Origin: CAUZFZ01 sp963579025 | GTDB taxonomy: Bacteria > Planctomycetota > Planctomycetia > Planctomycetales > Planctomycetaceae | Reading direction: 5' to 3' | Assembly: GCA_963579025.1 (NCBI GenBank) | Contig: CAUZFZ010000036.1 | Coordinates: forward strand, 1-64,000 | Length of the DNA stretch: 64,000 nucleotides | In this document: one piece after another, positions 18,944 through 28,326 of the stretch | Position numbering within the stretch: the stretch's first letter is position 1 | Layout: every line of letters begins with the position of its first letter | The notes under the pieces: model-generated | Told to the model about the DNA's origin: nothing | Seen by the model: the letters and a program-made list of their open reading frames with translations, nothing else | Databases searched by the model: none | Position numbers and translations under genes: made by a program

Positions 18944-19684
18944 GTGCCGCTTGAGATCCTCTATCACGACGACGACTGCGTCGCCATCAACAAACCGCCC
19001 GGGCTGTTGGTGCATCGTAGTAAGATCGACGTGCATGCCCGCGAAAATGCAGTGTCTCTACTGAGTCGGCAGATTGGCCAGCGTGTTTACACTGTGCATC
19101 GCCTCGATCGTCCGACCTCCGGAGTGTTGATCTTCGGCCTGAATTCCCAGGCGGCTCACGATCTGACGGTTCAGTTCGGGCAACGCACAACGAGCAAATA
19201 CTATCTGGCTGTCGTTCGTGGTTGGACGGACGATTCAGGCGTGATTGATAAGCCACTGAAAGAGCATCCCGACCGCATCACGCACCCGGATGCGGACCGC
19301 GACAAACTGCCGCAGGATGCCGTCACAGAGTTCGAGACACTCGACCGCTGTGAAATTCCCAACTCAATGGGCAGGTACCCAACGAGTCGCTACTCACTGG
19401 TCCGGCTGCATCCGTTAACAGGTCGACGACATCAGCTTCGTCGGCATTGCAAGCACATTTCTCACCCGATTATCGGCGATCCGAAGCATGGTGATCACCG
19501 GCACAACACGATGTTGCACGAGACGTTTCACATCGACCGGCTCTTGCTGGCGGCAATCCGGTTGCAGATCGCTCATCCGGTCACAGGGCAAATGCTTGAT
19601 ATCTCGTCAATGGCTGGTGTGGGATTTGATGCCGCGACTGCTGCACTTGGATTGAGTCTCACGCCGGTTCCTGAAGACCTGTAG
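18944..19684 (+). CDS. truC: RluA-family tRNA/rRNA pseudouridine synthase, TruC-like
   Basis: Converts uridine to pseudouridine in structured RNA; similarity is best to TruC, which modifies U65 of tRNA. The 246-residue protein has the compact TruC length with no S4 domain. It opens with ILYHDDDCVAINKPPGLLVH and carries the active-site motif HRLDRPTSG with the catalytic Asp. RLHPLTGRRHQLRRH and HPIIGDPKHG are further RluA-family motifs. Starts with GTG, three bases after the previous stop. A strong hairpin follows. Whether it acts on tRNA or on 23S rRNA cannot be decided here. Confidence 0.85.
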   Translation: MPLEILYHDDDCVAINKPPGLLVHRSKIDVHARENAVSLLSRQIGQRVYTVHRLDRPTSGVLIFGLNSQAAHDLTVQFGQRTTSKYYLAVVRGWTDDSGVIDKPLKEHPDRITHPDADRDKLPQDAVTEFETLDRCEIPNSMGRYPTSRYSLVRLHPLTGRRHQLRRHCKHISHPIIGDPKHGDHRHNTMLHETFHIDRLLLAAIRLQIAHPVTGQMLDISSMAGVGFDAATAALGLSLTPVPEDL

Positions 19685-19689
19685 AAACA

Positions 19690-19722
19690 ACGCAAGCCCG
19701 GTTCAATGAACCGGGCTTGCGT
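19690..19722. terminator. Long palindrome between truC and the sigma-54 regulator
   Basis: Two 16-base arms that are perfect reverse complements are separated by one base, giving a very stable hairpin with core aagcccggttca. It sits between two convergent stops and so probably terminates both transcripts, although no long T-tract follows. Confidence 0.7.
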
Positions 19723-19746
19723 GTGATTCGAATCTCTGGCCTTCAC

Positions 19747-21147
19747 TCAACTGTGCATGAGCTGGTGCTCGAACGAGATTTCATACTTTTTCATCTTCTT
19801 GTAGAGCGTCGTCCGGTTGATGCCCAAAGCGGCTGATGTCTTCTGGCGATTCCAGCCGTTTGTTTCCAGGGCGTTCAGAATGATCTGTCGCTCGGGTGCA
19901 ACCAGTGCGTTTCTCAGCGAACGAGGTCCGCCCGGCAATTCCACCGTGTTGCGGTTCGGATCTTCGCGTCGCAGTGATTCCGGAAGGTCGTCGACGCCGA
20001 TCACTTCACTCTGTGAAAGCACGACCGCTCGCTCAACGACATTAACCAGCTCCCGAACGTTGCCCGGCCAGTTGTATCGCTGCATAAGCTGAATGGCAGC
20101 GTCTTCGAATCGCTGCACGTTCTTGCCATTCCGCTCATTCATGTGCTCAAGGTAGTGCTCGACCAACAGCGGTATGTCCCCCAGACGCTCACGCAGCGGC
20201 GGCTGCGTCAGGGAGATGACGTTGACGCGGTAAAACAGGTCCTGGCGGAACTGACCTTTGCGGACCAGTTCTTCGAGGTCTTCATTGGTGGCGAGAATCA
20301 ATCGCGTGTCAACTTTATGAGTTGTCGTGCTTCCGACCGGTTCGAACTCGCGGTCCTGAAGGACTCGGAGAAGCTTCACCTGGAGACTCGGCGAAGCGGT
20401 CGCGACTTCGTCGAGAAAGATTGTGCCACCGTCGGCCTGCAGGAACTTTCCGATCTTGTCGTGCACTGCTCCGGTGAAAGCGCCTGCCACGTGGCCGAAC
20501 AGCTCGCTTTCCAACAGAGTGTCCGGCAGTGCTCCGCAAGCGACTTCGACGAATGGCTGATCCGCTCGTGAACTGAGCTGATGAATCGCACGGGCGGTGA
20601 TCGTCTTGCCTGTCCCGCTTTCACCCAGAACGAGCACGGTGGCTCGCGTGTCGGAGACACTCTCGACCAGATCGAACATCTTCTGCATCTTGTAGTCGCG
20701 ACCGACGATGCTGGAGAGTCCGAAGCGGTCGTTGAGCTGCTGACGAAGTTGCTTGTTCTCTTCGACAATCGCGCGTTGGCCCAGGGCTCGCTGGATCGCA
20801 AGATTCAGCTCGTCGTCGATGACCGGTTTCGTCAGATAATCGAATGCCCCGACGCGAATCGCTTCGACAGCACTCTCGATTGTGCCGTAGCCGGTCAGCA
20901 TGATGACGGATGTATCCGGGCACGCTTCGACGGACCATTCCAGCAGATGGAAGCCATCACGATCCGGAAGGTTGACGTCGCAGATCACGACCTGGAACGG
21001 AAATTCGGCCATGCGGTCCATCGCCTGCTGGCATGATTGAGCCGTCTCTGTGCGGTGGCCGAGCCCACGCAGGTAATCGGCCATGGCATCCAGAATGTGT
21101 CGGTCGTCATCAACGACCAGCAGCGAACCGTGAACTTCCGTTGTCAT
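19747..21147 (-). CDS. Sigma-54-dependent response regulator (NtrC family)
   Basis: Transcription activator of 466 residues. The receiver domain (about 8-120) has VVDDD and the phosphoacceptor Asp57 in ICDVNLPDRDG. The AAA+ domain has Walker A GESGTGKT, the sigma-54 contact motif GAFTGA, and the arginine-finger region. The C-terminal Fis-type HTH reads NRQKTSAALGINRTTLYKKM. The frame opens at 21279, but ATG at 21147, preceded by GAGGGGG, is the evident start. No histidine kinase is adjacent, so the partner is unknown and must be encoded elsewhere. Confidence 0.93.
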   Translation of the reverse strand: MTTEVHGSLLVVDDDRHILDAMADYLRGLGHRTETAQSCQQAMDRMAEFPFQVVICDVNLPDRDGFHLLEWSVEACPDTSVIMLTGYGTIESAVEAIRVGAFDYLTKPVIDDELNLAIQRALGQRAIVEENKQLRQQLNDRFGLSSIVGRDYKMQKMFDLVESVSDTRATVLVLGESGTGKTITARAIHQLSSRADQPFVEVACGALPDTLLESELFGHVAGAFTGAVHDKIGKFLQADGGTIFLDEVATASPSLQVKLLRVLQDREFEPVGSTTTHKVDTRLILATNEDLEELVRKGQFRQDLFYRVNVISLTQPPLRERLGDIPLLVEHYLEHMNERNGKNVQRFEDAAIQLMQRYNWPGNVRELVNVVERAVVLSQSEVIGVDDLPESLRREDPNRNTVELPGGPRSLRNALVAPERQIILNALETNGWNRQKTSAALGINRTTLYKKMKKYEISFEHQLMHS

Positions 21148-21842
21148 CTCATCCCCCTCAGGTCCAACTGGACCGTTGTCCTCATAGGAATCCCGCGTTT
21201 CGGCACGCGAGCTGTTGCCTGCTTCCAACCTGTGCTGCCGCCGCACCGTTGGCTGGCTGCATCGGTTGTCAAGACGCACGCAAACATAGGTCGCGGTTGC
21301 GTCTGGTCAACGCGGAGATGTCGGCTTCCGGCATCACGCCACCCTGACCGGACGACTGATGCGGAGATGTCACACTGTGACGTTCTTACCCGAGTGAGAA
21401 TCAACGGTGGACATATGCCTTGTCCTGGTCGGCGCAGGCAAGTTTTACAACACGGTGGTGGAGCGAGAATACGGGGAGACGGTTTGTCACGAGTGCGGCT
21501 GGCCGCATTAACGCAACTGCATCAACCCAGACGGGTTAGGGCGGTGGGGTGGTCTCCGGTTGTCGCACTTGCCGACAGTTACAGACAAACTGTAACATTG
21601 CGGCAAGTATAGTCGGATATGAACGTATGTGGCATACGCGGATTGGAGTGCGCTGCTTGACCGGTTCTGAGCAGGACAACTAAGATTCCGGACTGTCTCC
21701 GTACACCGGTTTTTCACATTCTGAGTTGCAGCCACAGATTCCGGTCGAACCCGGATCGAAACTGCCGACAAACGAAAGACGACCGTCCCGTGTCATCAGT
21801 TGCCGGAAAGGCCGTGTGCCGAAGTGTGAACGGAGTGTTTCC
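21148..21842. other. 695-bp divergent intergenic region
   Basis: It separates the NtrC-type regulator (-) from the phosphoesterase (+). Small frames are present but none is convincing. A perfect 7-7 inverted repeat lies at 21578-21596. Confidence 0.4.
21578..21596. promoter_or_regulatory. Inverted repeat GTTACAG-N5-CTGTAAC, candidate operator
   Basis: A perfect 7-base inverted repeat with a 5-base spacer (19 bp in all) has the size and symmetry of a dimeric regulator site. It lies about 250 bases ahead of the phosphoesterase-yidC-queD genes and 430 bases ahead of the divergent regulator. The regulator that would bind it is not identified. Confidence 0.4.
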
Positions 21843-22583
21843 TTGAGAGCCATCATCAGCGACATCCACGGAAACCTCGAAGCCCTCGAGGCGGTCCTGG
21901 CCGACATTAAAGAGCAGGGAATCGAAGAGATTTACTGCCTGGGCGACATCGTCGGGTACGGGCCCAATCCACGTGAGTGCATCGACCGCGTCCGCGAACA
22001 CTGTGCGATGTCTTTGCTGGGCAACCACGACCAGGGGGCTCTGTTCGATCCCGAGGGCTTTAACGCCGGAGCCGAACGCGCCATTTTCTGGACACGATCG
22101 GTGCTGGAGCAAGGTGAGGACAGTCAGAGCCGCTGGGAGTTTCTGGGTGAACTGCCCCGCACAACAAAAGAAGAAACACGGCTTTTTGTGCACGGGTCGG
22201 CGAGAAATCCGCTGAACGAGTACGTCTTCCCTGAGGACATTTACAACCAGCGGAAGATGGAGCGGATTTTTGCGCTGGTCGAAAAAGATTGTTTCCAGGG
22301 GCACACGCATATCCCGGGAATCTTTACCGAGGACATGAATTTCCTTACGCCGGAAGAAGTGGACTTCTCATACGACCTCGGGACAACACAGAAGCATCTC
22401 GTTAATGTCGGTTCGGTGGGGCAGCCGCGGAACGGCGTCCCGAATTCGTCGTACGTCATTCTCGATGGAACTCAGCTCACGTACCGCCGAGTCGTTTACG
22501 ACGTAGATCAGACTGCCGAAAAGATCTACGCCATCCCCGAACTCGACAACTTCCTGGGAGACCGTCTTAAAGACGGACGCTAA
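21843..22583 (+). CDS. Metallophosphoesterase (calcineurin-like)
   Basis: A 246-residue two-metal phosphoesterase with all core motifs: SDIHGN, GDIVGYGPNP, GNHD and GHTHIP. Substrate is unknown; related proteins hydrolyse phosphodiesters or dinucleotide polyphosphates. The frame is open from 21726. I place the start at TTG 21843 because the conserved fold begins at once (RAIISDIHGN) and GGAG lies eight bases ahead; the upstream translation looks non-coding. It is followed after 11 bases by yidC, suggesting one transcript. Confidence 0.85.
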   Translation: MRAIISDIHGNLEALEAVLADIKEQGIEEIYCLGDIVGYGPNPRECIDRVREHCAMSLLGNHDQGALFDPEGFNAGAERAIFWTRSVLEQGEDSQSRWEFLGELPRTTKEETRLFVHGSARNPLNEYVFPEDIYNQRKMERIFALVEKDCFQGHTHIPGIFTEDMNFLTPEEVDFSYDLGTTQKHLVNVGSVGQPRNGVPNSSYVILDGTQLTYRRVVYDVDQTAEKIYAIPELDNFLGDRLKDGR

Positions 22584-22594
22584 CGCACAAGACA

Positions 22595-24724
22595 ATGGAA
22601 CAGAGACGCCTGCTGACGTTCAGCGTCCTGGTGGTAGTGACATGGCTCGGCTGGTTTTCAGTCGGGCCAGTGCTGTTTCCGGGGTTGTTTCCCCCGCCCA
22701 AGCCAAAGCAACAGGCCGAGGATGTGCTTGCGCCTGGCGAACAGCCAGAGGGACCCGCGATCGCGCAGGCCGGAAATCCTGGTGAAGCACCGGTTGAGCC
22801 GGTACCAGATCAACCGGAAGATCCTGCAGAGCCCGAAAGTCGTCTTCCGAATCATCCACGGCAAACGGTCACACTCGGTTCGCTTGATCCGGCCACGGGA
22901 TACACACTGGCGATTGAGCTGACCAGCACGGGTGCAGCTGTCGTATCGGCGACCCTGAATGACCCTCGCTATCCCGTTGCGAAGAACCCGGACAAACTTG
23001 ATCCGCCGCCGCAGCTTCAGCTCCTGGGCAACAACCTGCGCATCCGGATCGACGACGAAGGTGCCAGAAAGCGACTCGCTCACACGTTTGATGTCGACAT
23101 CGCTGTGATTGACGATCAGTTCAGAAACCTGGCCCCCACCGCGTCATTGCGCACGCTTGACTGGGAGTTGCTGGAAACGATCGATGACCCGGACGCAGCC
23201 CGTACGAAGGCCACGGCGACCTTCCGCATCCGTTCTCCAGACGAGCAATTGGAGATTCGAAAGATCTTCCGGCTGAATCGAGTTCCACCCGAGCAGCTTC
23301 AGGCGGGGAATATTCGGGACACCAGCTCACTGGCCTCACAACTTGATGTCGAACTACAGATTCGCAATCTGTCGAGTAAGCCGCAGCTTGCCACCTACGT
23401 TCTCCAGGGGCCGGCCGGGTTGCCACTTGAGAACGAAGAAAACGCGCGTAAATTCCGCGACATCAAAGCCGGCTTCCTGAGCGGCGAGTCCGGCTCAATC
23501 TCCGCGGAAACTCTGACCGCCGGACAGCTCACCAAAGATCACGAGAACGAGGAAGTCGAAACCTGGTCACAGCCGTTCCGCTACATCGGCGTTGATACTC
23601 AGTACTTCGCTGCGATTGTTGTTCCCGCGGAACCACAGCAGAAACTTTCATGGTTCTCCGGATCGAAGCCTACCGTTCTGAAGGTGAATACCGAGTTCCG
23701 TGATCGCAGTGATATCAGTGTCGAGCTGACCTCGGTCGAACTCGAGTTGCCGCCGGACGGTGTGGTGGAACACCGCTTTCAGATGTTCCTGGGACCGAAG
23801 CGTCGCGAATTGCTGGAGACCTACGAGGCCGATGCCATCATCGACTTTGGCTGGTTCGCGGGCATCAGCCACGTAATGGTCTGGCTACTGGACACGTTCC
23901 ATGGCTGGGGAGCCCCTTTCGGTGTGGCGATTATCATGCTGACGATGATCGTCCGCGGCTGCATGTTCCCGATTTCGAAGAAGCAGGCTCTGAGTGCGAA
24001 GAAAATGAAAGAGCTGCAGCCGCAGCTCATGGAGATCCGGGAAAAGTTCAAGGACGATAAACAGAAGCTCGCACAGGCTCAGATGGAGCTGTATCGCAAA
24101 GCCAGCTTCAATCCATTCGCGGGCTGCCTGCCAGTGTTCCTGCAACTCCCCATCTTCATTGCCCTGTATCAGGCGCTGAATAACTGGGTCGATCTGCGAA
24201 TGGCGCCGTTCCTGTGGATCGACAACCTGGCCGCACCCGATGCACTGTCGTCGATGCCGGAGCTGCCATTCCTCGGTTCCGAATTCAATCTGCTGCCAAT
24301 CCTGACAGTGGCTCTGTTCTACGCTCAGCAGAAGATGTTCATGCCGCCGCCCACGACCGACGAGATGGCGATGCAGCAGAAGATGATGAATGGCATGATG
24401 TTTCTCTTCGGTTTCATGTTCTATCACGTGCCGGCCGGTCTGTGCGTGTACTTCATTGCTTCCAGCTTGTGGGGCATGTCTGAGCGTAAGCTCTTGGAGT
24501 ACTTGCCGGAAAAGCCCGTTGACGAGGAAGCCCTGAAGAACAAACCGCCGAAGAAGGATGGCATTCTCGCCCGACTGTTCAAGCAACTCCAGGAAGCCGC
24601 CGAAATGTCGCAGCAGGTTGAACCACAGCGCGGCGGCCAGGGAACAGGCAATACACCGCCGACGGGTCCGGGCCAGGCAGGTGGCAAGAAGGGCGGCGGA
24701 AAACGAGGCAAGGGCCGCAGATAG
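22595..24724 (+). CDS. yidC: Membrane protein insertase YidC
   Basis: Inserts and folds inner-membrane proteins, alone or with SecYEG. The 709-residue chain has the Gram-negative layout. TM1 is at the N-terminus (LLTFSVLVVVTWLGWFSV). A Pro/Glu-rich linker and a large periplasmic beta-supersandwich domain follow (about 85-400). The conserved insertase core runs from WFAGISHVMVWLLDTFHGWG through NPFAGCLPVFLQLPIFIALY and ends at VPAGLCVYFIASSLWG. The C-terminal tail is rich in Gly, Lys and Arg, suiting ribosome contact. The usual neighbours rnpA, rpmH and mnmE are absent; instead it sits between a phosphoesterase and queD. Confidence 0.95.
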   Translation: MEQRRLLTFSVLVVVTWLGWFSVGPVLFPGLFPPPKPKQQAEDVLAPGEQPEGPAIAQAGNPGEAPVEPVPDQPEDPAEPESRLPNHPRQTVTLGSLDPATGYTLAIELTSTGAAVVSATLNDPRYPVAKNPDKLDPPPQLQLLGNNLRIRIDDEGARKRLAHTFDVDIAVIDDQFRNLAPTASLRTLDWELLETIDDPDAARTKATATFRIRSPDEQLEIRKIFRLNRVPPEQLQAGNIRDTSSLASQLDVELQIRNLSSKPQLATYVLQGPAGLPLENEENARKFRDIKAGFLSGESGSISAETLTAGQLTKDHENEEVETWSQPFRYIGVDTQYFAAIVVPAEPQQKLSWFSGSKPTVLKVNTEFRDRSDISVELTSVELELPPDGVVEHRFQMFLGPKRRELLETYEADAIIDFGWFAGISHVMVWLLDTFHGWGAPFGVAIIMLTMIVRGCMFPISKKQALSAKKMKELQPQLMEIREKFKDDKQKLAQAQMELYRKASFNPFAGCLPVFLQLPIFIALYQALNNWVDLRMAPFLWIDNLAAPDALSSMPELPFLGSEFNLLPILTVALFYAQQKMFMPPPTTDEMAMQQKMMNGMMFLFGFMFYHVPAGLCVYFIASSLWGMSERKLLEYLPEKPVDEEALKNKPPKKDGILARLFKQLQEAAEMSQQVEPQRGGQGTGNTPPTGPGQAGGKKGGGKRGKGRR

Positions 24725-24780
24725 TTCGTTGCGTTCAGAACAGCGACTGAGCGAGACCTGCTTAACTATTGTGAAACGCA

Positions 24781-25182
24781 ATGTTCCGAGTGTCCCAGAA
24801 CATCGAATTCTGTTACGGCCACCGACTCCTGAATTATTCGGGGAAGTGCCGGCATCTGCACGGACACAATGGCAAGGCGGTCATCGTGCTCGAAGGAGAG
24901 GGCCTCGACGATCGCGGCATGCTCATCGATTTCTCGGACATCAAGAATTCCGTCCGCGCGTGGATCGACAATGAGCTGGATCATCGCATGATCCTCAACG
25001 AAACCGATCCGGCGGTGCCGTTCCTGCGGGAACTGGGTGAGCCACTGTTTCTGTTGCCGGACAACCCGACCGCCGAGACGATCGCGCGGCTCATCTACAA
25101 TTACACAAAGAACCAGGGGTTTCCCGTGATCGAAGTATCGCTATGGGAAACTGCCAGGTCGTTTGCGACATACCGCGAGTAG
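24781..25182 (+). CDS. queD: QueD / 6-pyruvoyl-tetrahydropterin synthase family protein
   Basis: Small zinc enzyme of 133 residues. QueD makes 6-carboxy-tetrahydropterin for queuosine, and PTPS makes biopterin precursors. Zinc ligands are His14 (YGHRL), His27 and His29 (HLHGHNG), the nucleophile is Cys23 (GKCRH), and the partner motifs LDHRMIL and NPTAETIARLI are present. Length and Cys spacing fit QueD. No other queuosine gene is in the window, so the assignment to QueD rather than another PTPS activity is inference. It is the last gene of the + strand run, 19 bases before the convergent oxygenase stop. Confidence 0.8.
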   Translation: MFRVSQNIEFCYGHRLLNYSGKCRHLHGHNGKAVIVLEGEGLDDRGMLIDFSDIKNSVRAWIDNELDHRMILNETDPAVPFLRELGEPLFLLPDNPTAETIARLIYNYTKNQGFPVIEVSLWETARSFATYRE

Positions 25183-25201
25183 CGCCGCAGGCTGCACGCT
25201 C

Positions 25202-26197
25202 TCACAGTGCATTGCCACCAAGGTCGGGGAATACCTTCGACACTTTTGCGAGAACGTAATCGCCGTACGTTCCCTCGAACTCGTGAATGTTCTGGTCATC
25301 CCAGCGTGAATCGGCATCGAGACTTGCGGCGTGGTTGGTCGGGACTGGTCGGATTATCGCGTCGAAGCCCGGATCGAAAAAGAATGGGAACGACAACCGG
25401 CCGCGACCGCTGACGTTTCTGACACGGTGCGGAGTCGATCGGTACAGGCCGGCGGTCATACGGTCGAGCATGTCACCAATATTGCAGACGAACGCATCCG
25501 GGATCGGAACGGCGTCGACCCACCGTGACCGCGACTTGACCTGCAACCCTCCGCATTCATCCTGTCGCAGGATGGTCAGCAGTCCGTAGTCGGTATGCTC
25601 ACTGACGCCCCACTCGTCTGTTGATTCACTCGCTGACACCTGCGGCGGATAGTGGAAAATGCGGAACAGAATCAACGGGTCGGCTGTCAGGTCGTCGCGA
25701 AAGTACGACGCGTCGAGACCCAGACTCAGAGCAATGCCAGCCATCAGCGTATGCCCCAGCCGCGTCATCGCATCCATGTATTCCAGTACGGTTTCGCGAA
25801 GCAACGGGATGTCCGGAAACAGATTGCGGCCGTGCAGCGGCACTCCGGCCACAACCTTCGGATGGTCGTCACTTAGTTCGGCCCCAAAGTAGAGCCCTTC
25901 CTTCCGGTCGGGTCGACCGCTCGTCAATTCTTCACCGACACGAAAGTAACCACGCCAGGCACGTCCGCCTCGTTCCATGCGGATGTCGTCTTTCCGCGCC
26001 TGATCGAGGGCGAAGAACTGGCTGCTCAAGTCTTCCAGACGACGCTGCAGCGTGTCACTCACGCCGTGACCTGTGACATAGAAGAAGCCGGATTCGCAGC
26101 ACGCATTCCGGATCGCCGTGGCCACGGCGTCGGCACTCGATGTCGATTCCGTCAGCGGCGAAACGTCCACGATGGGGATGTCTGAGGTCTGATTCAT
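25202..26197 (-). CDS. 2-oxoglutarate/Fe(II) oxygenase, isopenicillin N synthase-like
   Basis: Non-haem iron dioxygenase of 331 residues. The N-terminal DIOX_N-type region begins DIPIVDVSPL and includes FFYVTGHGV. The iron facial triad is His201-x-Asp203 (SEHTDYG) and His257 (TPHRVRN), and Arg267 (RLS) is placed to bind 2-oxoglutarate. Fungal and plant relatives hydroxylate or desaturate small molecules; the bacterial substrate here is unknown. It starts 33 bases after purB ends on the same strand, which suggests co-transcription with purB and crcB. Confidence 0.88.
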   Translation of the reverse strand: MNQTSDIPIVDVSPLTESTSSADAVATAIRNACCESGFFYVTGHGVSDTLQRRLEDLSSQFFALDQARKDDIRMERGGRAWRGYFRVGEELTSGRPDRKEGLYFGAELSDDHPKVVAGVPLHGRNLFPDIPLLRETVLEYMDAMTRLGHTLMAGIALSLGLDASYFRDDLTADPLILFRIFHYPPQVSASESTDEWGVSEHTDYGLLTILRQDECGGLQVKSRSRWVDAVPIPDAFVCNIGDMLDRMTAGLYRSTPHRVRNVSGRGRLSFPFFFDPGFDAIIRPVPTNHAASLDADSRWDDQNIHEFEGTYGDYVLAKVSKVFPDLGGNAL

Positions 26198-26230
26198 GAT
26201 GGAGACCTCTTCACGAACTGGTAACTTGCA

Positions 26231-27661
26231 TCACACGGTCACGTCACCGGTCACCTGAGTGTCGGCGTTCGGGTACCGTTCGCGGATGGGAGTGATGATG
26301 TCGCGTAGAAACTCATCAACCTGTTCAGGAGCACGGCCGATAAATCGACGGGCATCCAGATCTCCCGTCAGGTCGACACTGGCGAAAGCGGGATCGGACT
26401 GCAGCCGCTCGATCAGATCGTTTGCCTCCGCATGTTCGTTGACCTGTCGCGCCGCTTCCTGACTGTGTAGGCGAATGCGTTCGTGTAAGTCCTGACGGTC
26501 ACCACCGGCCTGCACGCCAGCCATCAGGAATTCCTCGGTCGCCATGAAGGGCAATTGTTCGGCAAGATGTTTTGCGATCATCTTCGGGTATACCACCAGC
26601 CCGCTGGCGATGTTGCGGTACAGAATGAGGACAGCGTCGATCGACAGGAACGCCTGCGGGATGGTCAATCGTCGATTCGCGCTGTCGTCGAGTGTCCGTT
26701 CCAGCCACTGCGTAGCCGCCGTCTGGTCGGCGCTGGACTGCAGGCTCAAAGCGAACCGGGCCAGCGAACACATTCGCTCAGACCGCATCGGGTTGCGTTT
26801 GTAGGCCATTGCCGATGAGCCGATCTGGTTCTTCTCAAACGGCTCTTCGATCTCTTTTCGTCCCTGCAGAATGCGGATGTCGGAACCGGCTTTGTGTGAG
26901 GATTCGGCGACACCTGACAGAGACCGCAGGACCTGCGAGTCAATCTTGCGACTGTAGGTCTGCCCTGTCACCGCATACGTCGATTCAAAGCCGAGCTTCT
27001 GCGTGACCAGACGATCCAGTTGCTCGACCTTGCCGTGATCGCCGCCGAACAGTGTCAGGAATGTCGCCTGCGTTCCGGTCGTGCCTTTCACGCCACGAAA
27101 TTGCAAAGCGGCGATGCGATGCTCAATCTCTTCCAGGTCCAGAACCAGATCGTAACACCACAGCGTCGCTCGCTTTCCTACTGTGGTCGGCTGAGCTGGT
27201 TGAAGGTGAGTGAATCCGAGTGTCGGCAGGTCGCGATACTCGTCCGCAAAGCTGGCCAGCGCGTCGATGACTCCGACCAGACGATTGCGAACGAGTTCCA
27301 GTCCTTCACGCAGCAGAACCAGGTCAGCGTTGTCGGTCACGAAACAGCTTGTGGCGCCCAGATGAATGATGCCTTTCGCGCCTGGGCAAACATCGCCATA
27401 CGCATGCACGTGCGCCATCACATCGTGACGCAGTTTCCGCTCGTGCTTCGCAGCCGCGTCGAAATCAATGTCGTCGACGTGAGCCTTCAGCTCCGCAATC
27501 TGCTCGGCGGAGATGTCGAGACCGAGCTCGCGTTCGGCTTCCGCCAGCGCAACCCATAACCGGCGCCATGTCGAGTGGCGACGTTGTGGCGACCACAACT
27601 CGGACATCTCGCGCGACGCGTATCGGGAGATCAGCGGATTTGCGTACGTGTCGTGACTCAA
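26231..27661 (-). CDS. purB: Adenylosuccinate lyase
   Basis: Catalyses two steps of purine synthesis: SAICAR to AICAR plus fumarate, and adenylosuccinate to AMP plus fumarate. The 476-residue chain shows fumarase/aspartase-superfamily motifs: HLGATSCFVTDNAD, GFTHLQPAQPTTVGKRA, and the signature loop GSSAMAYKRNP near residue 280. It starts with TTG, supported by GGAG seven bases upstream. It is the middle gene of a probable crcB-purB-oxygenase unit, 44 bases after crcB. Confidence 0.95.
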   Translation of the reverse strand: MSHDTYANPLISRYASREMSELWSPQRRHSTWRRLWVALAEAERELGLDISAEQIAELKAHVDDIDFDAAAKHERKLRHDVMAHVHAYGDVCPGAKGIIHLGATSCFVTDNADLVLLREGLELVRNRLVGVIDALASFADEYRDLPTLGFTHLQPAQPTTVGKRATLWCYDLVLDLEEIEHRIAALQFRGVKGTTGTQATFLTLFGGDHGKVEQLDRLVTQKLGFESTYAVTGQTYSRKIDSQVLRSLSGVAESSHKAGSDIRILQGRKEIEEPFEKNQIGSSAMAYKRNPMRSERMCSLARFALSLQSSADQTAATQWLERTLDDSANRRLTIPQAFLSIDAVLILYRNIASGLVVYPKMIAKHLAEQLPFMATEEFLMAGVQAGGDRQDLHERIRLHSQEAARQVNEHAEANDLIERLQSDPAFASVDLTGDLDARRFIGRAPEQVDEFLRDIITPIRERYPNADTQVTGDVTV

Positions 27662-27705
27662 CGTGTGTCTCCAGTCTGGCCGACTCGCGGGCCAGGATGG
27701 TTGTC

Positions 27706-28095
27706 TTAACGGATGAACAATTTCGCAATGCTCAGGCCGGCCAGGACGGCTAACAGCCCGATAACGAGATTCGCGGCCACGTATCCAAGTGCAAGAACCG
27801 CTTTGCCCTCGCGGAACAGATTAACCGCATCCAGCCCGAACGTGGAAAACGTCGTCAGCGAACCGAGTCCACCGGTGATCAGCAGTTTCTGCGTGTTCTC
27901 CGACAGTCGTTTTTCGAGGACGACCGTCATTAGCAGTCCAATGAGCAGGCACCCGATTACGTTGACCACGAATGTGCCCAGCGGATAGGGGCGGCCGTAT
28001 CTCTGCTCACACCATTGAGACAGGGATTCGCTGATCCGGTAGCGGGTAATCGCCCCCAGAAAACCTCCGATTCCGACTGCCAGCCACACGGGCAT
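27706..28095 (-). CDS. crcB: Fluoride ion channel CrcB/FluC
   Basis: Dual-topology fluoride exporter of 129 residues with four membrane helices. Family motifs present are GGFLGAITRY, GTFVVNVIGC and TTFSTFGLD, which form the pore and central sodium site. Usual length is 115-130. No fluoride riboswitch could be identified in the 230 bases upstream. First gene of the probable unit with purB. Confidence 0.93.
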   Translation of the reverse strand: MPVWLAVGIGGFLGAITRYRISESLSQWCEQRYGRPYPLGTFVVNVIGCLLIGLLMTVVLEKRLSENTQKLLITGGLGSLTTFSTFGLDAVNLFREGKAVLALGYVAANLVIGLLAVLAGLSIAKLFIR

Positions 28096-28326
28096 GACGC
28101 ATTCCGCTTCTAATGTGACACTCGAACCCCAACGCGACGGCTTGGCCGCTGAACTGACCGAAGTCTACGGTTCGAAGCGGATTGCGGCGAGTGTCCGGAT
28201 CCGCGCTGACACACTTCTGCAAAGCTGATATCAGCCCGCCGTCTGTTGCCGGAGTCCGCCTTCACGCGGCGTGCCCTGGCACACGCCGCCTGCTGGCGGG
28301 ACTCAACTGGCCTGACGGAGACACGA

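Noticed and set aside
19690..19760. Possible tRNA-like element around the palindrome after truC
   Set aside because: The hairpin plus gattcgaatc superficially recalls a T-arm, but no cloverleaf can be built and it lies exactly between convergent stops.
21037..21612. Plus-strand frame of 191 codons
   Set aside because: Half overlaps the response-regulator gene in antisense. The rest has no domain and no start signal.
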